DNA from: Marinobacterium sp.
GTDB taxonomy: Bacteria > Pseudomonadota > Gammaproteobacteria > Pseudomonadales > Balneatricaceae
Length of the DNA stretch: 40,719 nt
Reading direction: 5' to 3'
NCBI GenBank assembly: GCA_025800125.1
Contig: JAOXSF010000134.1
Location: 1 to 40,719, forward strand
Shown here: piece after piece, positions 1-10,900 of the stretch
Position numbering within the stretch: position 1 is the first letter of the stretch
How the letters are laid out: every line of letters starts with the position of its first letter
Notes under the pieces: generated by a model
Told to the model about the DNA's origin: nothing
What the model saw: the letters and a program-made list of their open reading frames with translations, nothing else
The model's database searches: none
Position numbers and translations under genes: made by a program

Positions 1-1375
1 TATGAATCCTCCATACCACTACCTGTTTGCGCCTTAGTAAATTGCCGTACTTCATAGCTAAGTAGCTGCGCATTAGAAGGTAGCTGAGGGTAGATCCACA
101 GCTTTGTATCATGGGTGCCTTCGATCAGATGTATTTCTCTAACTTTTAGATAGATAACGGAAATATCCGACTCTTTTAGCATCGCATACTGTGGTACTTC
201 ACCCTGACGATAGTTCTGGCGGATGTAGCGATCAGCGCGTCGTGACAGAAACAATCGGGTATGTCCTACCAGTTCCTGCTTCAATAGCCCTTCCAGAAAG
301 CGTTTACGGGCTGGATACATTCGTTGCAGATCAGCATTGCCGGACTCTTTACCATAGGCATCCAGCACTTCCAGAAACAGCGCCAGATCAAAGCGCGACA
401 GCCAGCCGCGCATTTTGTTAATGCGCGGCTCTCCCAGTAATGACCACCAGCGTCGGTAGTTCTCGCTGCTGATTGGCACACGCGGGTCACCGGCAATGGT
501 CAGAATAGTGCTTTGCCAGCTTTCTGAGATCTGCTCGGGTGGACTACGATCAATCAGTATCTGCAATGCTTCAAGGCCAAGCGGCCCAGACTCCAGTGGC
601 GCATTGTGCACTTCAGGCCGCGCTAATTCAGCTAATTCCGGGAGTTCTTTGCCTACCGGGCATGCTTTAAGTATTTCCAGATACCACTTATAACGGCATA
701 TGTCCTGAAAACGGCCACTACTGAAACTACCAAGCCCCAGTGCATTAAGGCTGAGATTAAAATCCTGCTGATGGCGGCGGGCATGTTCGATAACCTGCTC
801 TGGCCCGGAAGGGCTGAATAGTATGTCACGGGCATTGGCCAGTTTGCGCAGTTCATTATCTGTTTCAGGCAGGCCCAGTATTGGCTGTAATAACCGGGCA
901 CTTTGTGCTGCCAGATAATGACAAAGTGTTTCAAATTGTCCCTTTGTTGTTAACTGATCAAAACGGCGAAAGAACAATTCAATGACTTGCAATAATGTCA
1001 GACGTGTTAAAGGCTGACCAAGCAGATAGAACCGCTCCAGCAATGGTGCGGTTAGCTGAAGGTGACGGAAATCATGGCCGTGACACATCAGCCAGCTGAA
1101 TGCGCGTAGATCCACCTTGCGTTGCAGTGCTTGTGGTAACTGTCTCTGCTGGTTTTTACGAACCAGAAGTTCCAGCCGACTGCGACTGTTATCAAAGGCT
1201 GCTGAACCGGTGCCAGCCTCCTTTACCAGCTTGCTCAGCTGTTGTGCCTGGTTGTGATAGGACGCAAAGGCATCTTCGGGCCACTGCTGACGTATGGTAC
1301 AGGTCAGCGTTTCAGGTAGTGTCAATTTTGCGAGCGCTGTTCTTGCAAGGCCTGTCTGCTCAGAGTGTTTTGCCA
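1..1375 (-). CDS. zorC: ZorC, Zorya type I anti-phage protein (partial, 3' end off window)
   Basis: An uninterrupted reading frame starts at the ATG at 1375 (MAKHSEQTGLARTAL) and runs off the left edge, giving about 458 codons. I read it from the reverse complement. It has no stop in the window. The protein is soluble and helical, and rich in Arg, Leu and Gln. The later part (segments such as KRFLEGLLKQELVGHTRLF and RRADRYIRQNY) resembles the EH_Signature domain of ZorC. ZorC is a cytosolic component of type I Zorya that works with the ZorAB motor and recruits the effector ZorD. The start lies inside the end of zorB (16-bp overlap), as expected for a translationally coupled operon. The assignment rests mainly on order and the clear ZorA/ZorB neighbours. 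The remaining C-terminus and zorD should lie to the left. Confidence 0.8.
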
Positions 1376-2112
1376 TCGGTAATCATCCGCTGAATATTAT
1401 CGAACTTTTCCAGCGCCGGACGGCGTACGGTAAAGCGGATATCGATCCGACGGTTTTTGCGCCGCATCTCTTCTGTCTCCTGATGTATGGTTACCGGGCG
1501 CGTTTCACCGTAGCCACTTACCGAAAACAGTGGTCGTCCAGCATGGTTACGCAGCTGGTCCAGTTTACTGGCAGGCGGTAACTGTGCGTTCCAGTAGTTC
1601 CATACTGAAATAGCGCGCCAGGTAGATAACCCCCAGTTTCCCATTTCACGACGAGACGGAATAATATCGGTGTGTCCTTCTATAAATACCGTATCCAGAT
1701 ATTTCCAGCGCTCGCCCTTTCGGATGGTACGCTGCATCACATTACCGATTTCTAACACATTGTTCCGAACCCTGGATTCCGGTGGCAATCTATGTTCGCC
1801 TGATGCAAAAGCGAGCTGGCTTTCATCAATACGAATAACGGTATGATTTTCACTGATCTCGACAACTACATTGCTACGACGTAGCTCATCAACAACCTCT
1901 TCGACGATTTCACGCCGTGCCTGCTCTGCCTGTTGTAGCTCTTTCAGGGCGTCGCTGACATCCTGACGGGTCTGAGTCAGTTCCAGAATCAGTGCCAGCG
2001 ATGCCAACACAAAAATAACCAGTAGCCCGGACATAATGTCGGAAAAAGAGATCCAGTACGGGTTTTCTTCGTCGGCGTTACCGCCTGCATAACGGCCACG
2101 AGCGGTTTTCAC
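1360..2112 (-). CDS. zorB: ZorB, MotB/OmpA-like stator protein of Zorya
   Basis: A 250-residue protein with a short cytoplasmic N-terminus, one membrane helix (about residues 20-43, starting ISFSDIMSGLLVIF) and a periplasmic OmpA/MotB peptidoglycan-binding domain (about 115-240). The domain shows VFIEGHTDIIPS, SVSGYGETRP and RRKNRRIDIRF. The Asp in FSDIMSG is at the position of the proton-carrying Asp of MotB/ZorB. In Zorya, ZorB dimerises inside a ZorA pentamer to form a proton-driven inner-membrane motor anchored to the cell wall. Its length matches known ZorB proteins (about 240-250). Its ATG overlaps the zorA stop by 4 bases, and its own 3' end overlaps the zorC start. Confidence 0.9.
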   Translation of the reverse strand: MKTARGRYAGGNADEENPYWISFSDIMSGLLVIFVLASLALILELTQTRQDVSDALKELQQAEQARREIVEEVVDELRRSNVVVEISENHTVIRIDESQLAFASGEHRLPPESRVRNNVLEIGNVMQRTIRKGERWKYLDTVFIEGHTDIIPSRREMGNWGLSTWRAISVWNYWNAQLPPASKLDQLRNHAGRPLFSVSGYGETRPVTIHQETEEMRRKNRRIDIRFTVRRPALEKFDNIQRMITDGKTL

Positions 2113-4172
2113 TGGATGGCCCCCGTACGGGATTCGAGTTCATCGACAGCATGGGACAATGACTGCACAGCTTTAGTCATCGTATCGGTGTAAGCACGGG
2201 TGTGACTGTTCCAGTCCGTCATACGACCTTCCACCTGAGCATTAACTTTTTGGCCATAGTCATTAAGCAGCTCGGCAACCTGTTCTGCTACAGATTCCAA
2301 CTCAGCCCGGAACTCGTGGGTAAAACGCTGCATCTGAGTTTCCATAGAGCTGAAGCCCTGTCCTGCCTGTTCAGCAGTCTGTGTCAACTGTTCACTGGTG
2401 TATTGCAATTGCTGGCGTAGCCCATCCAGCTGAGTAAAAAGTTGCTGATACTGCTGGGAAGCGGCCTGTTGACGGTCAGCGGCCTGAATGCCTGCTTCTG
2501 TCGCCTGACTGATCTCTTTGGCCAGCAGTGATGCCGCATCACGGGTTTTAGAAGCCAGCAAACCAAGACCATTGGCCGCATTGTCCATTTTCTGTGCAGC
2601 CTGACGATTAGCATCAGCCAGTGGCGCCAGTGAGGATTCAAGCTTGCTTAAGCGCTGCGCCAGATGACTGAAGGTGGTTTCCTGCTGTGTGGTCAGAGCA
2701 TGCAGACGCTGGGTTAGTTGTTCATCGCGTGCCTGCATCTGTTCCACACTGGTTGTTACTGTCTCTTCCAGCCTCTCTGTCAGTGCATTATTGCCTTCCT
2801 GCACTGCCGTGAGGCTGTTCTGGATCTGCTGCTGGCGGGCAGCATCGGCCTTTGTCTGGGCTGCTATCTGCTGGCTGATCTCAGTTTTTATTCTATTGAG
2901 TGTTTCACCAGATTCATCACTGACCTGCTGCATATGTTGCTTGAATGCAGCGTCACGAGTTTCGCCCTGTTGCTGTAATGCCTCCAGGGTCTGCCCATGT
3001 TGCTGACCCAGAGCGCCAAGACGGGCTTCAAAGGCTTGCTGCCGCTGATCATCTTCAGTACGACGGGCTTCGCGTTGTTGTTCGTCTGCCTGTTGTTGCG
3101 ACTGGCGCTGTTGCTCCAGCGATTGAATAAAGCCGCCCATCTGATCGCTCATACCACTGACAGCGGTACTGACATCATCGGTGGCTTTGGCCATCATCGC
3201 TTTCTGTTCTGCGCCCATAGAACCAACATTTTCAGTAAAACGCTTCATGGCGGCATCCAGACTACGCTCCAGGCGCTCCGTCACATTATTCAGCAGATCC
3301 TGGGAGCCATCATTGGCATTGCTGACCAGGCTTTCAATCGCCGGTTTCATAATGCGATTCAGGCTATCTTCCAGGTTGCTGCTGAGTGCCTGACTGGAAG
3401 CCACCATCGCCTCCTGCATTTTATCGCCGATCTTTTCGGCTAATCCTTGTAGTACCTGCTGGCTTTCATAAGAGCTATTTTTAATATTAAGCAAATAAGA
3501 CTCAGCAGTAGCACGTGGATAAAGCTCATCAATACGGAACTGAAGCCGAAGAATTTTCTTCTTGATACTATGTTCTGCTAATTTTTCTCCAAAATTAAAC
3601 ACCAGACTGGAAAACACTCCCCAAACCGATGTCATAAAGGCAATAGATGCACCACTGATCATATTGCCAATTCCTGACTGCAGTGCTTCCACCCCTGCGT
3701 CTTTACTTAACTCAAGCCCACTGAGCCCCATTTGCAGCCCAGCAAAAGTACCCAATACGCCTATGGCAGTCAGGAAGCCTGGGACGGCTGCCTGCATGCG
3801 ACTGCCAATCAGCCCATGAGAAAGTGTCTGTGCATTAAAAAAATGATCGGCATCCAGAGTGTTATAAGCCCGCCCTGTATCAAGGTCTTCAACCAGAGAT
3901 TCATCAAACTCCTTCCACAAAGAACCATAATACTTATGTTCTTTTATTTCCTGGAGACGGTTTACATCAAACTGCTTCAGTTTTTTTTGGTAAAAACGAA
4001 CATGCCGAAGCGCTGCAATATACTTCCAACAAACTGATAGAGCCGCAGCACTAAATACAAAAATGAGTATGAGAACAAAAAGAGCACTGATGCCTGACGA
4101 GGTAGCAATCTCACCTTGAAGAACAGGGGAAAATTCAGGCCAGAGACGAAGTAAATCAAAAGTCTGTTCCAT
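2109..4172 (-). CDS. zorA: ZorA, MotA/TolQ/ExbB-like Zorya motor protein with long tail
   Basis: A 687-residue protein. The N-terminal part has MotA/ExbB-like membrane helices at about 28-52, 130-153 and 168-195, including AVPGFLTAIGVLGTFAGL and GASIAFMTSVWGVFSSLVF. From about residue 215 onward the protein is a Gln/Ala/Glu-rich, almost continuous coiled coil, dense in QQQ and heptad-like stretches. This matches the long cytoplasmic tail of type I ZorA, which is thought to carry the infection signal from the motor to ZorC/ZorD. The usual length is about 700. It is the first gene of the operon, 141 bp from the convergent end of ppsA. Type I (zorABCD) rather than type II is favoured because the next gene is ZorC-like rather than an HNH ZorE. 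Confidence 0.9.
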   Translation of the reverse strand: MEQTFDLLRLWPEFSPVLQGEIATSSGISALFVLILIFVFSAAALSVCWKYIAALRHVRFYQKKLKQFDVNRLQEIKEHKYYGSLWKEFDESLVEDLDTGRAYNTLDADHFFNAQTLSHGLIGSRMQAAVPGFLTAIGVLGTFAGLQMGLSGLELSKDAGVEALQSGIGNMISGASIAFMTSVWGVFSSLVFNFGEKLAEHSIKKKILRLQFRIDELYPRATAESYLLNIKNSSYESQQVLQGLAEKIGDKMQEAMVASSQALSSNLEDSLNRIMKPAIESLVSNANDGSQDLLNNVTERLERSLDAAMKRFTENVGSMGAEQKAMMAKATDDVSTAVSGMSDQMGGFIQSLEQQRQSQQQADEQQREARRTEDDQRQQAFEARLGALGQQHGQTLEALQQQGETRDAAFKQHMQQVSDESGETLNRIKTEISQQIAAQTKADAARQQQIQNSLTAVQEGNNALTERLEETVTTSVEQMQARDEQLTQRLHALTTQQETTFSHLAQRLSKLESSLAPLADANRQAAQKMDNAANGLGLLASKTRDAASLLAKEISQATEAGIQAADRQQAASQQYQQLFTQLDGLRQQLQYTSEQLTQTAEQAGQGFSSMETQMQRFTHEFRAELESVAEQVAELLNDYGQKVNAQVEGRMTDWNSHTRAYTDTMTKAVQSLSHAVDELESRTGAIQ

Positions 4173-4230
4173 CTGTGATCCTTTACAGAACGGTGACAGT
4201 TAAAGAGGTAAGCCAGCGACACCCCCGCTG

Positions 4231-4260
4231 GATAGTTCTATTTAGGATAGTTCTATTCAG
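4231..4260. repeat. 15-bp tandem duplication upstream of zorA
   Basis: Two adjacent copies of GATAGTTCTATTTAG, differing at one base, lie between the ppsA terminator hairpin and zorA. This is one of many such tandem duplications in the window. Confidence 0.9.
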
Positions 4261-4268
4261 AAGAGAAA

Positions 4269-4298
4269 CTCACATGCCAGATAACTCTGGCATGTGAG
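4269..4298 (-). terminator. Terminator hairpin after ppsA
   Basis: A perfect 12-bp inverted repeat (CTCACATGCCAG / CTGGCATGTGAG) with a 6-base loop sits just past the ppsA stop. Read on the minus strand, a pyrimidine-rich TTTCTCTTCT follows. The T-tract is interrupted, so termination may be incomplete and could allow read-through into zorA. Confidence 0.65.
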
Positions 4299-4313
4299 AC
4301 TGGAGGCGGTTAT

Positions 4314-6671
4314 TTACTCCGCACTATTCGCCAGGAAGAACCAGGTATCCAGTACTGAATCCGGGTTCAGAGAAACAGAGCTGATTCCCTGTTCCATCAA
4401 CCAACGTGCCAGTTCTGGATGGTCTGAAGGGCCCTGGCCGCAGATACCAATGTATTTATCCTGTTTCTTACACGCTTCAATCGCACGAGCCAGCAGAATT
4501 TTCACCGCTTCATCACGCTCATCAAACAGGTGCGCGACAATGCCAGAGTCACGGTCCAGGCCAAGCGTCAGCTGCGTCAGGTCGTTAGAGCCGATAGAGA
4601 AACCGTCGAAGTGCTCCAGGAATTGGTCAGCCAGTAGCGCATTGGCCGGGATTTCACACATCATGATCACCCGCAGACCATTTTCACCACGCTTAAGGCC
4701 GTTCTCTTCCAGCTGACTGACAACCTGTCTGGCTTCACCCACTGTACGAACAAACGGCACCATGATTTCAACATTGGTAAAGCGCATCTGATCACGAACG
4801 ATTTTCAGAGCACGGCATTCAAGTTCAAAGCAGTCACGGAAGGCATCAGAAACATAGCGGGTTGCACCACGGAAGCCCAGCATCGGGTTTTCTTCACCTG
4901 GTTCATAACGATCACCACCAATCAGATGACCATACTCGTTAGACTTGAAGTCAGACAGGCGCACAATTACTTTTTTCGGATAGAACGCAGCGGCCAGAGT
5001 AGAGATACCTTCCACCAGCTTCTGAACATAGAAATCGACCGGTGATTCATAACCGGCGATGCGACGCTCAATCACCTGACGCAATTCTCGCGGTTGTTCA
5101 CCAAAGTTGATCAATGCTTTCGGGTGTACACCAATCATCCGGTTGATGATGAACTCCAGCCGCGCCAGGCCAACACCGGCATTCGGCAGAGCCTGGAAGT
5201 CAAACGCGCGGTCTGGATTCCCGACATTCATCATTACATCAAACTGCAATCGTGGCATCGACTCAACAGAGTTAGTCTGGTGTTCGAAGTCCAGCTGACC
5301 TTCATAAGCGCGTCCTGTATCACCTTCAGCACAGGATACAGTTACCATCTGCCCCTGCTTCAGCTGCTCAGTGGCATCGCCACAACCAACAATGGCAGGA
5401 ATACCCAGCTCACGCGCAATGATCGCCGCGTGACAGGTGCGACCACCGCGGTTAGTGACAATGGCGGAAGCACGCTTCATAACCGGCTCCCAGTCCGGGT
5501 CAGTCATATCGGTAACCAGTACATCGCCAGGGCGCACCTGATCCATCTCATCCAGCCCATGCACTATGCGCACCGGGCCAGAACCGATACGATGCCCCAC
5601 AGAACGCCCTTCAATCAGCACGTTGCCGGTTTCTTTCAGCAGGAAACGCTCAATAACATTGGCATCTGTACGGCTGCGCACAGTTTCAGGGCGAGCCTGC
5701 ACAATATAAAGCTGACCGTCGTCACCATCTTTGGCCCACTCTATATCCATCGGACGGCCATAGTGATTTTCGATTTTCACCGCCAGTTTGGCCAACTCCT
5801 GCACTTCATCATCGCTGATAGAGAATAGATTACGCTCACGAACAGGCACCGATACCGTTTCAACTGCACTTTCCTGGCCGTAAACCATTTTGATCGCTTT
5901 AGAGCCCAGATTACGGCGCAGAATCGCAGGAAGCCCCTGACCCAGGGTTGGCTTGTAAACATAGAATTCATCAGGGTTCACCGCCCCCTGTACGACGGTT
6001 TCACCCAGTCCATAGGCAGATGTGATAAATACCGCATGCTGAAAACCTGATTCAGTATCCAGAGTAAACATAACACCAGAGGACGCTGTTTCACTGCGCA
6101 CCATTTTCTGAATACCGGCAGACAGTGCGACATCATGGTGTTCAAACTGATGGTGTACACGGTAAGAAATTGCACGGTCATTATAGAGGGAAGCAAATAC
6201 CTCACGGATGGCATGTTTTACTGCATCCAGCCCACGCACATTAAGGAAAGTTTCCTGCTGCCCAGCAAATGAAGCATCTGGCAGATCTTCTGCGGTTGCT
6301 GATGAACGCACCGCAACAGCCAGTTCTGGATTACCGGTGGACAATTCAGCCCAGGCTTTATCAATATCGGCTTCCAGTGCTGCCCCTAATGGAGCATCCA
6401 TAATCCACTGACGAATTTCAGCACCTGTGCGGGCCAGTTCGGTTACGTCATCTACATCCAGTGCAGCCAGGCGGGTATTAATCCGCTCGGTCAGCTCATT
6501 ACGGTGCAAAAACTCACGGAAAGCGTGGGCGGTTGTCGCAAAGCCATTGGGTACCTGAACCCCGGCGTCTTCCAGCTCTCTGAGCATCTCCCCCAGTGAG
6601 GCGTTCTTACCACCAACCTGTTCAACATCTGTCATGCCTACCTGATCCAGGCGAAGTACGTTCTGCTGCAA
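4314..6671 (-). CDS. ppsA: Phosphoenolpyruvate synthase
   Basis: A 785-residue enzyme that converts pyruvate, ATP and water to PEP, AMP and phosphate for gluconeogenesis. The N-terminal PEP/pyruvate-binding ATP-grasp domain (about 15-345) includes [11 protein letters not shown]. The mobile phosphohistidine domain has [15 protein letters not shown] with the catalytic His near residue 414. The C-terminal TIM barrel contains [16 protein letters not shown] and the end motif [15 protein letters not shown]. Thr412, two residues before the His, is the site expected to be modified by PpsR, encoded divergently next door. The start is a TTG: AGGAG lies 8 bases upstream and there is no better ATG near the conserved N-terminus. 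Length is typical (about 790). Confidence 0.97.
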   Translation of the reverse strand: MQQNVLRLDQVGMTDVEQVGGKNASLGEMLRELEDAGVQVPNGFATTAHAFREFLHRNELTERINTRLAALDVDDVTELARTGAEIRQWIMDAPLGAALEADIDKAWAELSTGNPELAVAVRSSATAEDLPDASFAGQQETFLNVRGLDAVKHAIREVFASLYNDRAISYRVHHQFEHHDVALSAGIQKMVRSETASSGVMFTLDTESGFQHAVFITSAYGLGETVVQGAVNPDEFYVYKPTLGQGLPAILRRNLGSKAIKMVYGQESAVETVSVPVRERNLFSISDDEVQELAKLAVKIENHYGRPMDIEWAKDGDDGQLYIVQARPETVRSRTDANVIERFLLKETGNVLIEGRSVGHRIGSGPVRIVHGLDEMDQVRPGDVLVTDMTDPDWEPVMKRASAIVTNRGGRTCHAAIIARELGIPAIVGCGDATEQLKQGQMVTVSCAEGDTGRAYEGQLDFEHQTNSVESMPRLQFDVMMNVGNPDRAFDFQALPNAGVGLARLEFIINRMIGVHPKALINFGEQPRELRQVIERRIAGYESPVDFYVQKLVEGISTLAAAFYPKKVIVRLSDFKSNEYGHLIGGDRYEPGEENPMLGFRGATRYVSDAFRDCFELECRALKIVRDQMRFTNVEIMVPFVRTVGEARQVVSQLEENGLKRGENGLRVIMMCEIPANALLADQFLEHFDGFSIGSNDLTQLTLGLDRDSGIVAHLFDERDEAVKILLARAIEACKKQDKYIGICGQGPSDHPELARWLMEQGISSVSLNPDSVLDTWFFLANSAE

Positions 6672-6896
6672 GGTGCTGTCTCCTGTGCTGTTCTGGCGAT
6701 CTTTTGCCCCCGATATTCGTTACCAGAGGCTGATTTGCGCGGCCATGTTAACAGAGCCGAAGCGGATAATCTCTGATCTGACGTCGGTTCTGATACCTGC
6801 ATAGCTATTTAAAAACCACTGTCTACCCATTCCCCTCCGCTCCCCTTACAATGCCTGACCTTTTTCGCAGATTTGTGTAAAGCCTGAGGACAACCG

Positions 6897-7718
6897 ATGA
6901 AACGCAGTGCATTTTTTATCTCCGATGGAACCGGTATCACCGCCGAAGCACTAGGCCAGAGCCTGCTGGCACAGTTTGATGGCATTGAGTTTCATCGGGT
7001 AACCCTGCCCTACATCGATACCGTCGAAAAAGCCCGGGGAGCGGTAGCAGATATTAATGAATCAGCACGCAGTGATGGCCAACGGCCAATTGTGTTTGAT
7101 ACGGTGGTTAATGAAGAGATCCGCAAGGTAATCGCTCGTAGTGACGGCTTTAACATTGATGTCTTTGCCAGCTTCCTGAAACCACTGGAACAGGAACTGG
7201 ACACCCATTCATCTTATACGGTCGGCAAGTCGCACGGCATCCATGAAATGACAGCCTACAAAGACCGTATCGAGTCAGTTAACTTTGCTATCGACAACGA
7301 TGACGGTGCGCGCACGCAGCAGTATGACAAGGCTGATATTATTCTGGTGGGGGTATCTCGCTGTGGCAAAACACCTACCTGTCTCTACATGGCGATGCAG
7401 TTTGGAGTACGGGCAGCCAACTATCCGATCACCGAAGAAGACCTGTCTAACGACGAACTGCCGAAAATTCTGCATGCTTACAAAGACAAGTTGTATGGCC
7501 TGACTATCGACCCCTTCCAGCTAGCCGCAATTCGCCATGAACGCCGCCCGAATAGCCGTTACTCCTCACTCGATCAGTGTTCACTGGAAGTGCGCACCGT
7601 TGAACGAATGCTGAAGAAGGCTGATATTGAACGTATCAACACCACTACTTTTTCTATTGAAGAAATTGCGACCCGCATCATTGCTGCACGGGGGCTGAAG
7701 CGTAAAGTCGGGCTATAA
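6897..7718 (+). CDS. ppsR: PEP synthase regulatory protein (bifunctional kinase/pyrophosphorylase)
   Basis: A 273-residue DUF299-family protein. It inactivates PEP synthase by ADP-dependent phosphorylation of the Thr beside the catalytic His, and restores it by phosphate-dependent pyrophosphorolysis. Family signatures are the N-terminal [19 protein letters not shown], the P-loop [15 protein letters not shown] near residues 152-166, and NYPITEEDL. It is transcribed divergently from ppsA across about 225 bp, the common gammaproteobacterial arrangement. GAGGACAACCG provides a ribosome-binding site. Length is standard (about 270-277). No clear T-tract terminator follows; the next 200 bp seem to be the metH control region. 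Confidence 0.97.
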   Translation: MKRSAFFISDGTGITAEALGQSLLAQFDGIEFHRVTLPYIDTVEKARGAVADINESARSDGQRPIVFDTVVNEEIRKVIARSDGFNIDVFASFLKPLEQELDTHSSYTVGKSHGIHEMTAYKDRIESVNFAIDNDDGARTQQYDKADIILVGVSRCGKTPTCLYMAMQFGVRAANYPITEEDLSNDELPKILHAYKDKLYGLTIDPFQLAAIRHERRPNSRYSSLDQCSLEVRTVERMLKKADIERINTTTFSIEEIATRIIAARGLKRKVGL

Positions 7719-7730
7719 CAGCGCCTGAGA

Positions 7731-7743
7731 TGAAAACCGTTCA
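7731..7743. promoter_or_regulatory. Candidate MetR operator upstream of metH
   Basis: The sequence TGAAAACCGTTCA fits the MetR (LysR-type) consensus TGAA-N5-TTCA exactly. It lies about 190 bp before the metH start. MetR with homocysteine activates metH in enterics. No MetR gene is visible here, so the role is inferred from the motif and its place. Confidence 0.45.
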
Positions 7744-7866
7744 TCTATTATTGAGCGGTTCTCAAAGATATAGCCAACTGTTTGAATTACAATACTTTCT
7801 TTGTGCGTTGCAAGTCAGCAATGTTCAACTGTAAACGATAGAAACACAGCCATAAACAACACCAGA

Positions 7867-7900
7867 CACCAGCAACACCAGCAACACCAGCAACACCAGA
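7867..7900. repeat. 9-bp tandem repeat in the metH leader
   Basis: The unit CACCAGCAA is repeated about 3.7 times, immediately upstream of metH. No function can be read from it. Confidence 0.9.
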
Positions 7901-7931
7901 CGATAACAATCAGACCAGACGGAATCCGCCC

Positions 7932-10900
7932 GTGACCCTACAAGACAAAACACAACAGCTTTCAGACGCCCTCAAACAACGCATTCTGATCCTGGACGGT
8001 GGTATGGGTACCATGATCCAGCAGCGTAAGCTGGAAGAAGCGGATTACCGTGGTGAGCGCTTCGCCAACTGGCATGTGGATGTTAAAGGCAACAACGATA
8101 TGCTGGTGATTACGCAATCGGCAATGATTCAGGAGATTCACGAAGAATACCTGGCCGCGGGTGCTGACATCATTGAAACCAACACCTTTAACGCCACTAC
8201 CATCGCTATGGCAGACTACGAAATGGAGTCCCATAGCCGTGAAATCAATGTGGAGGCGGCACGTATTGCCCGTCAAGCCTGTGATGTATGGACAGAAAAA
8301 ACTCCGGATCAACCACGCTATGTAGCAGGTGTACTGGGCCCGACCAACCGCACCTGTTCTATCTCCCCGGATGTAAACGACCCGGCTTTCCGTAACGTCA
8401 CCTTTGATGAGCTGGTAGAAGCCTACACTGAGTCTGTTGACGGCCTGGTGGAAGGTGGCACCGATATTATTCTGATCGAAACCATTTTTGATACCCTGAA
8501 CGCCAAGGCCGCGATCTACGCAGTAGAAAAGTACTTTGATGATAACAGTATCCGCCTGCCGGTAATGATCTCCGGTACTATTACTGATGCCTCTGGCCGT
8601 ACCCTCTCCGGCCAGACCACCGAAGGCTTCTGGAACTCTGTTCGTCATGCCAGGCCGATCTCTGTTGGCCTTAACTGTGCGCTGGGCCCACAGGAATTGC
8701 GCCAGTATGTGCAGGAGATGTCCCGCGTGGCGGATACATTCGTATCAGCACACCCTAATGCCGGTCTACCAAATGCCTTTGGTGAGTACGATGAAACACC
8801 CGAACAGATGGCAGACGAAATCATCGAGTGGGCTCGTTCCGGCTTCCTGAACATTGTGGGCGGCTGTTGTGGTACCACGCCAGAGCACATTCGTGTAATC
8901 CGTGAAGCGGTCATCAATGAAGCTCCTCGCCCGTTGCCTGATTTACCAGTTGAGTGTCGTCTGTCTGGTCTGGAACCGATGAATATCGGAGAAGACTCCC
9001 TGTTTGTGAACGTTGGTGAACGTACTAACGTAACCGGCTCTGCCCGATTCAAGCGTCTGATCAAAGAACAGGACTACGAAACCGCGCTAGACGTTGCCCG
9101 CCAGCAGGTGGAGAACGGTGCCCAGATTATCGATATCAACATGGATGAGGGCATGCTGGATGCACAAGCCTGTATGGTGCGCTTCCTCAACCTGATCGCC
9201 GGTGAGCCGGATATCGCCCGTGTACCGATCATGATCGACTCTTCCAAATGGGAGGTACTGGAAGCGGGTCTGAAGTGTATTCAGGGCAAAGGGGTTGTTA
9301 ACTCCATTTCCATCAAGGAAGGCGTTGATAACTTTATCGAACAGGCCCGAAAGATCCGCCGCTACGGTGCGGCTGTGATTGTGATGGCGTTCGATGAGAC
9401 CGGACAGGCAGACACCTATGAGCGTAAGATCGAAATCTGTGAACGCTCCTACCGTATCCTGGTTGATGAAGTGGGCTTCCCGCCGGAAGATATTATCTTT
9501 GACCCGAATATCTTCGCCATCGCCACCGGTATTGAGGAGCACGATAACTACGCCGTAGACTTTATCGAAGCTACCGGCTGGATCAAACAGAACCTGCCAT
9601 ACGCCAAAATTTCCGGTGGTGTGTCTAATGTATCGTTCTCGTTCCGTGGTAATAACCCGGTGCGTGAAGCGATCCACTGTGTATTCCTCTACCACTGCTT
9701 CAAAAAAGGCATGGATATGGGCATCGTGAACGCTGGTCAGCTGGCAATTTACGATGATCTACCTGCCGAGCTGCGCGAGCACGTTGAAGCGATCGTACTG
9801 AACACCGACCCGGACGGCACCGAGAAGATGCTGGCCATCGCCGAGAAATACCGGGGTGATGGCAGCACAGAAGACGACAGCCAAGCTGCAGAATGGCGCA
9901 GCTGGGATGTAAACGAACGCCTCAAACATGCACTGGTTAAGGGCATCACTGAATTCATCGACGAAGATGTCGAGGAATGTCGTCATAACTACGAGCGCCC
10001 TCTGCATGTGATTGAAGGCCCACTGATGGCCGGTATGAATGTGGTGGGCGATCTGTTCGGCGCCGGTAAGATGTTCCTGCCACAGGTAGTGAAATCGGCC
10101 CGCGTAATGAAAAAAGCCGTTGCTTACCTGATGCCATTTATCGAAGAAGAGAAATCCGGCGGCGATAGCACCTCCGCGGGTAAAGTAATCATGGCCACCG
10201 TTAAGGGCGATGTACATGACATCGGTAAGAACATTGTCGGCGTGGTACTGCAATGTAACAACTTTGAGATTATCGACCTGGGTGTCATGGTACCTGCGGA
10301 AACCATTCTGAAAACAGCCCGTGAAGAGAACGCCGATATTATCGGTCTATCAGGTCTGATCACCCCGTCTCTGGATGAAATGGTGCATGTGGCTAAAGAG
10401 ATGGAACGCCAGGGCTTTGATATTCCACTGCTGATTGGCGGTGCAACCACCTCAAAGGCACATACAGCGGTGAAAATTGACCCGGCGCTGCACCGCGACC
10501 AGGTTATTCATGTAACCAACGCTTCCCGTGCAGTAGGTGTGGCCTCTACCCTGCTCTCTGAGCGTAAAGCAAATTACGTTGCTGACATTCAGCAAGAGTA
10601 CGCAGCAGTACGCGAGCGCCATGCTGCCCGCCAGAACGACAAGCGCCGAGTCACCATTGAAGCGGCACGCGCTAACCGCCTGCCGATTGAATGGGAAAAT
10701 TACACACCACCCGTACCCGCCAAACCGGGCATTCATGTCTACGAAGATGTTGCACTGGAAACCCTGCTGGACTACTTCGACTGGACACCCTTCTTCATGT
10801 CCTGGGAACTGGCAGGCCGCTACCCGCGCATTCTGGATGATGAGGTGGTCGGTGAACAGGCCCGTGTACTCTACGCTGATGCCAAAGAGATGCTACACAA

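Noticed and set aside
281-934. Two short minus-strand frames (71 and 93 codons) at the left edge as possible genes
   Set aside because: They are in other frames than the long open zorC frame that runs from 1375 off the edge.
5094-5828. Plus-strand open frame of 244 codons inside ppsA
   Set aside because: It is antisense to a highly conserved enzyme and lacks a recognisable domain or ribosome-binding site, so it reflects codon bias of ppsA.
7719-7931. Cobalamin riboswitch upstream of metH
   Set aside because: I saw no B12-box-like block or the expected multi-helix layout in the 213-bp gap; a covariance search would be decisive.
7962-8648. Minus-strand open frame of 228 codons inside metH, with others at 9087-9695 and 9759-10253
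   Set aside because: All are antisense shadows of the conserved metH frame, without family resemblance.
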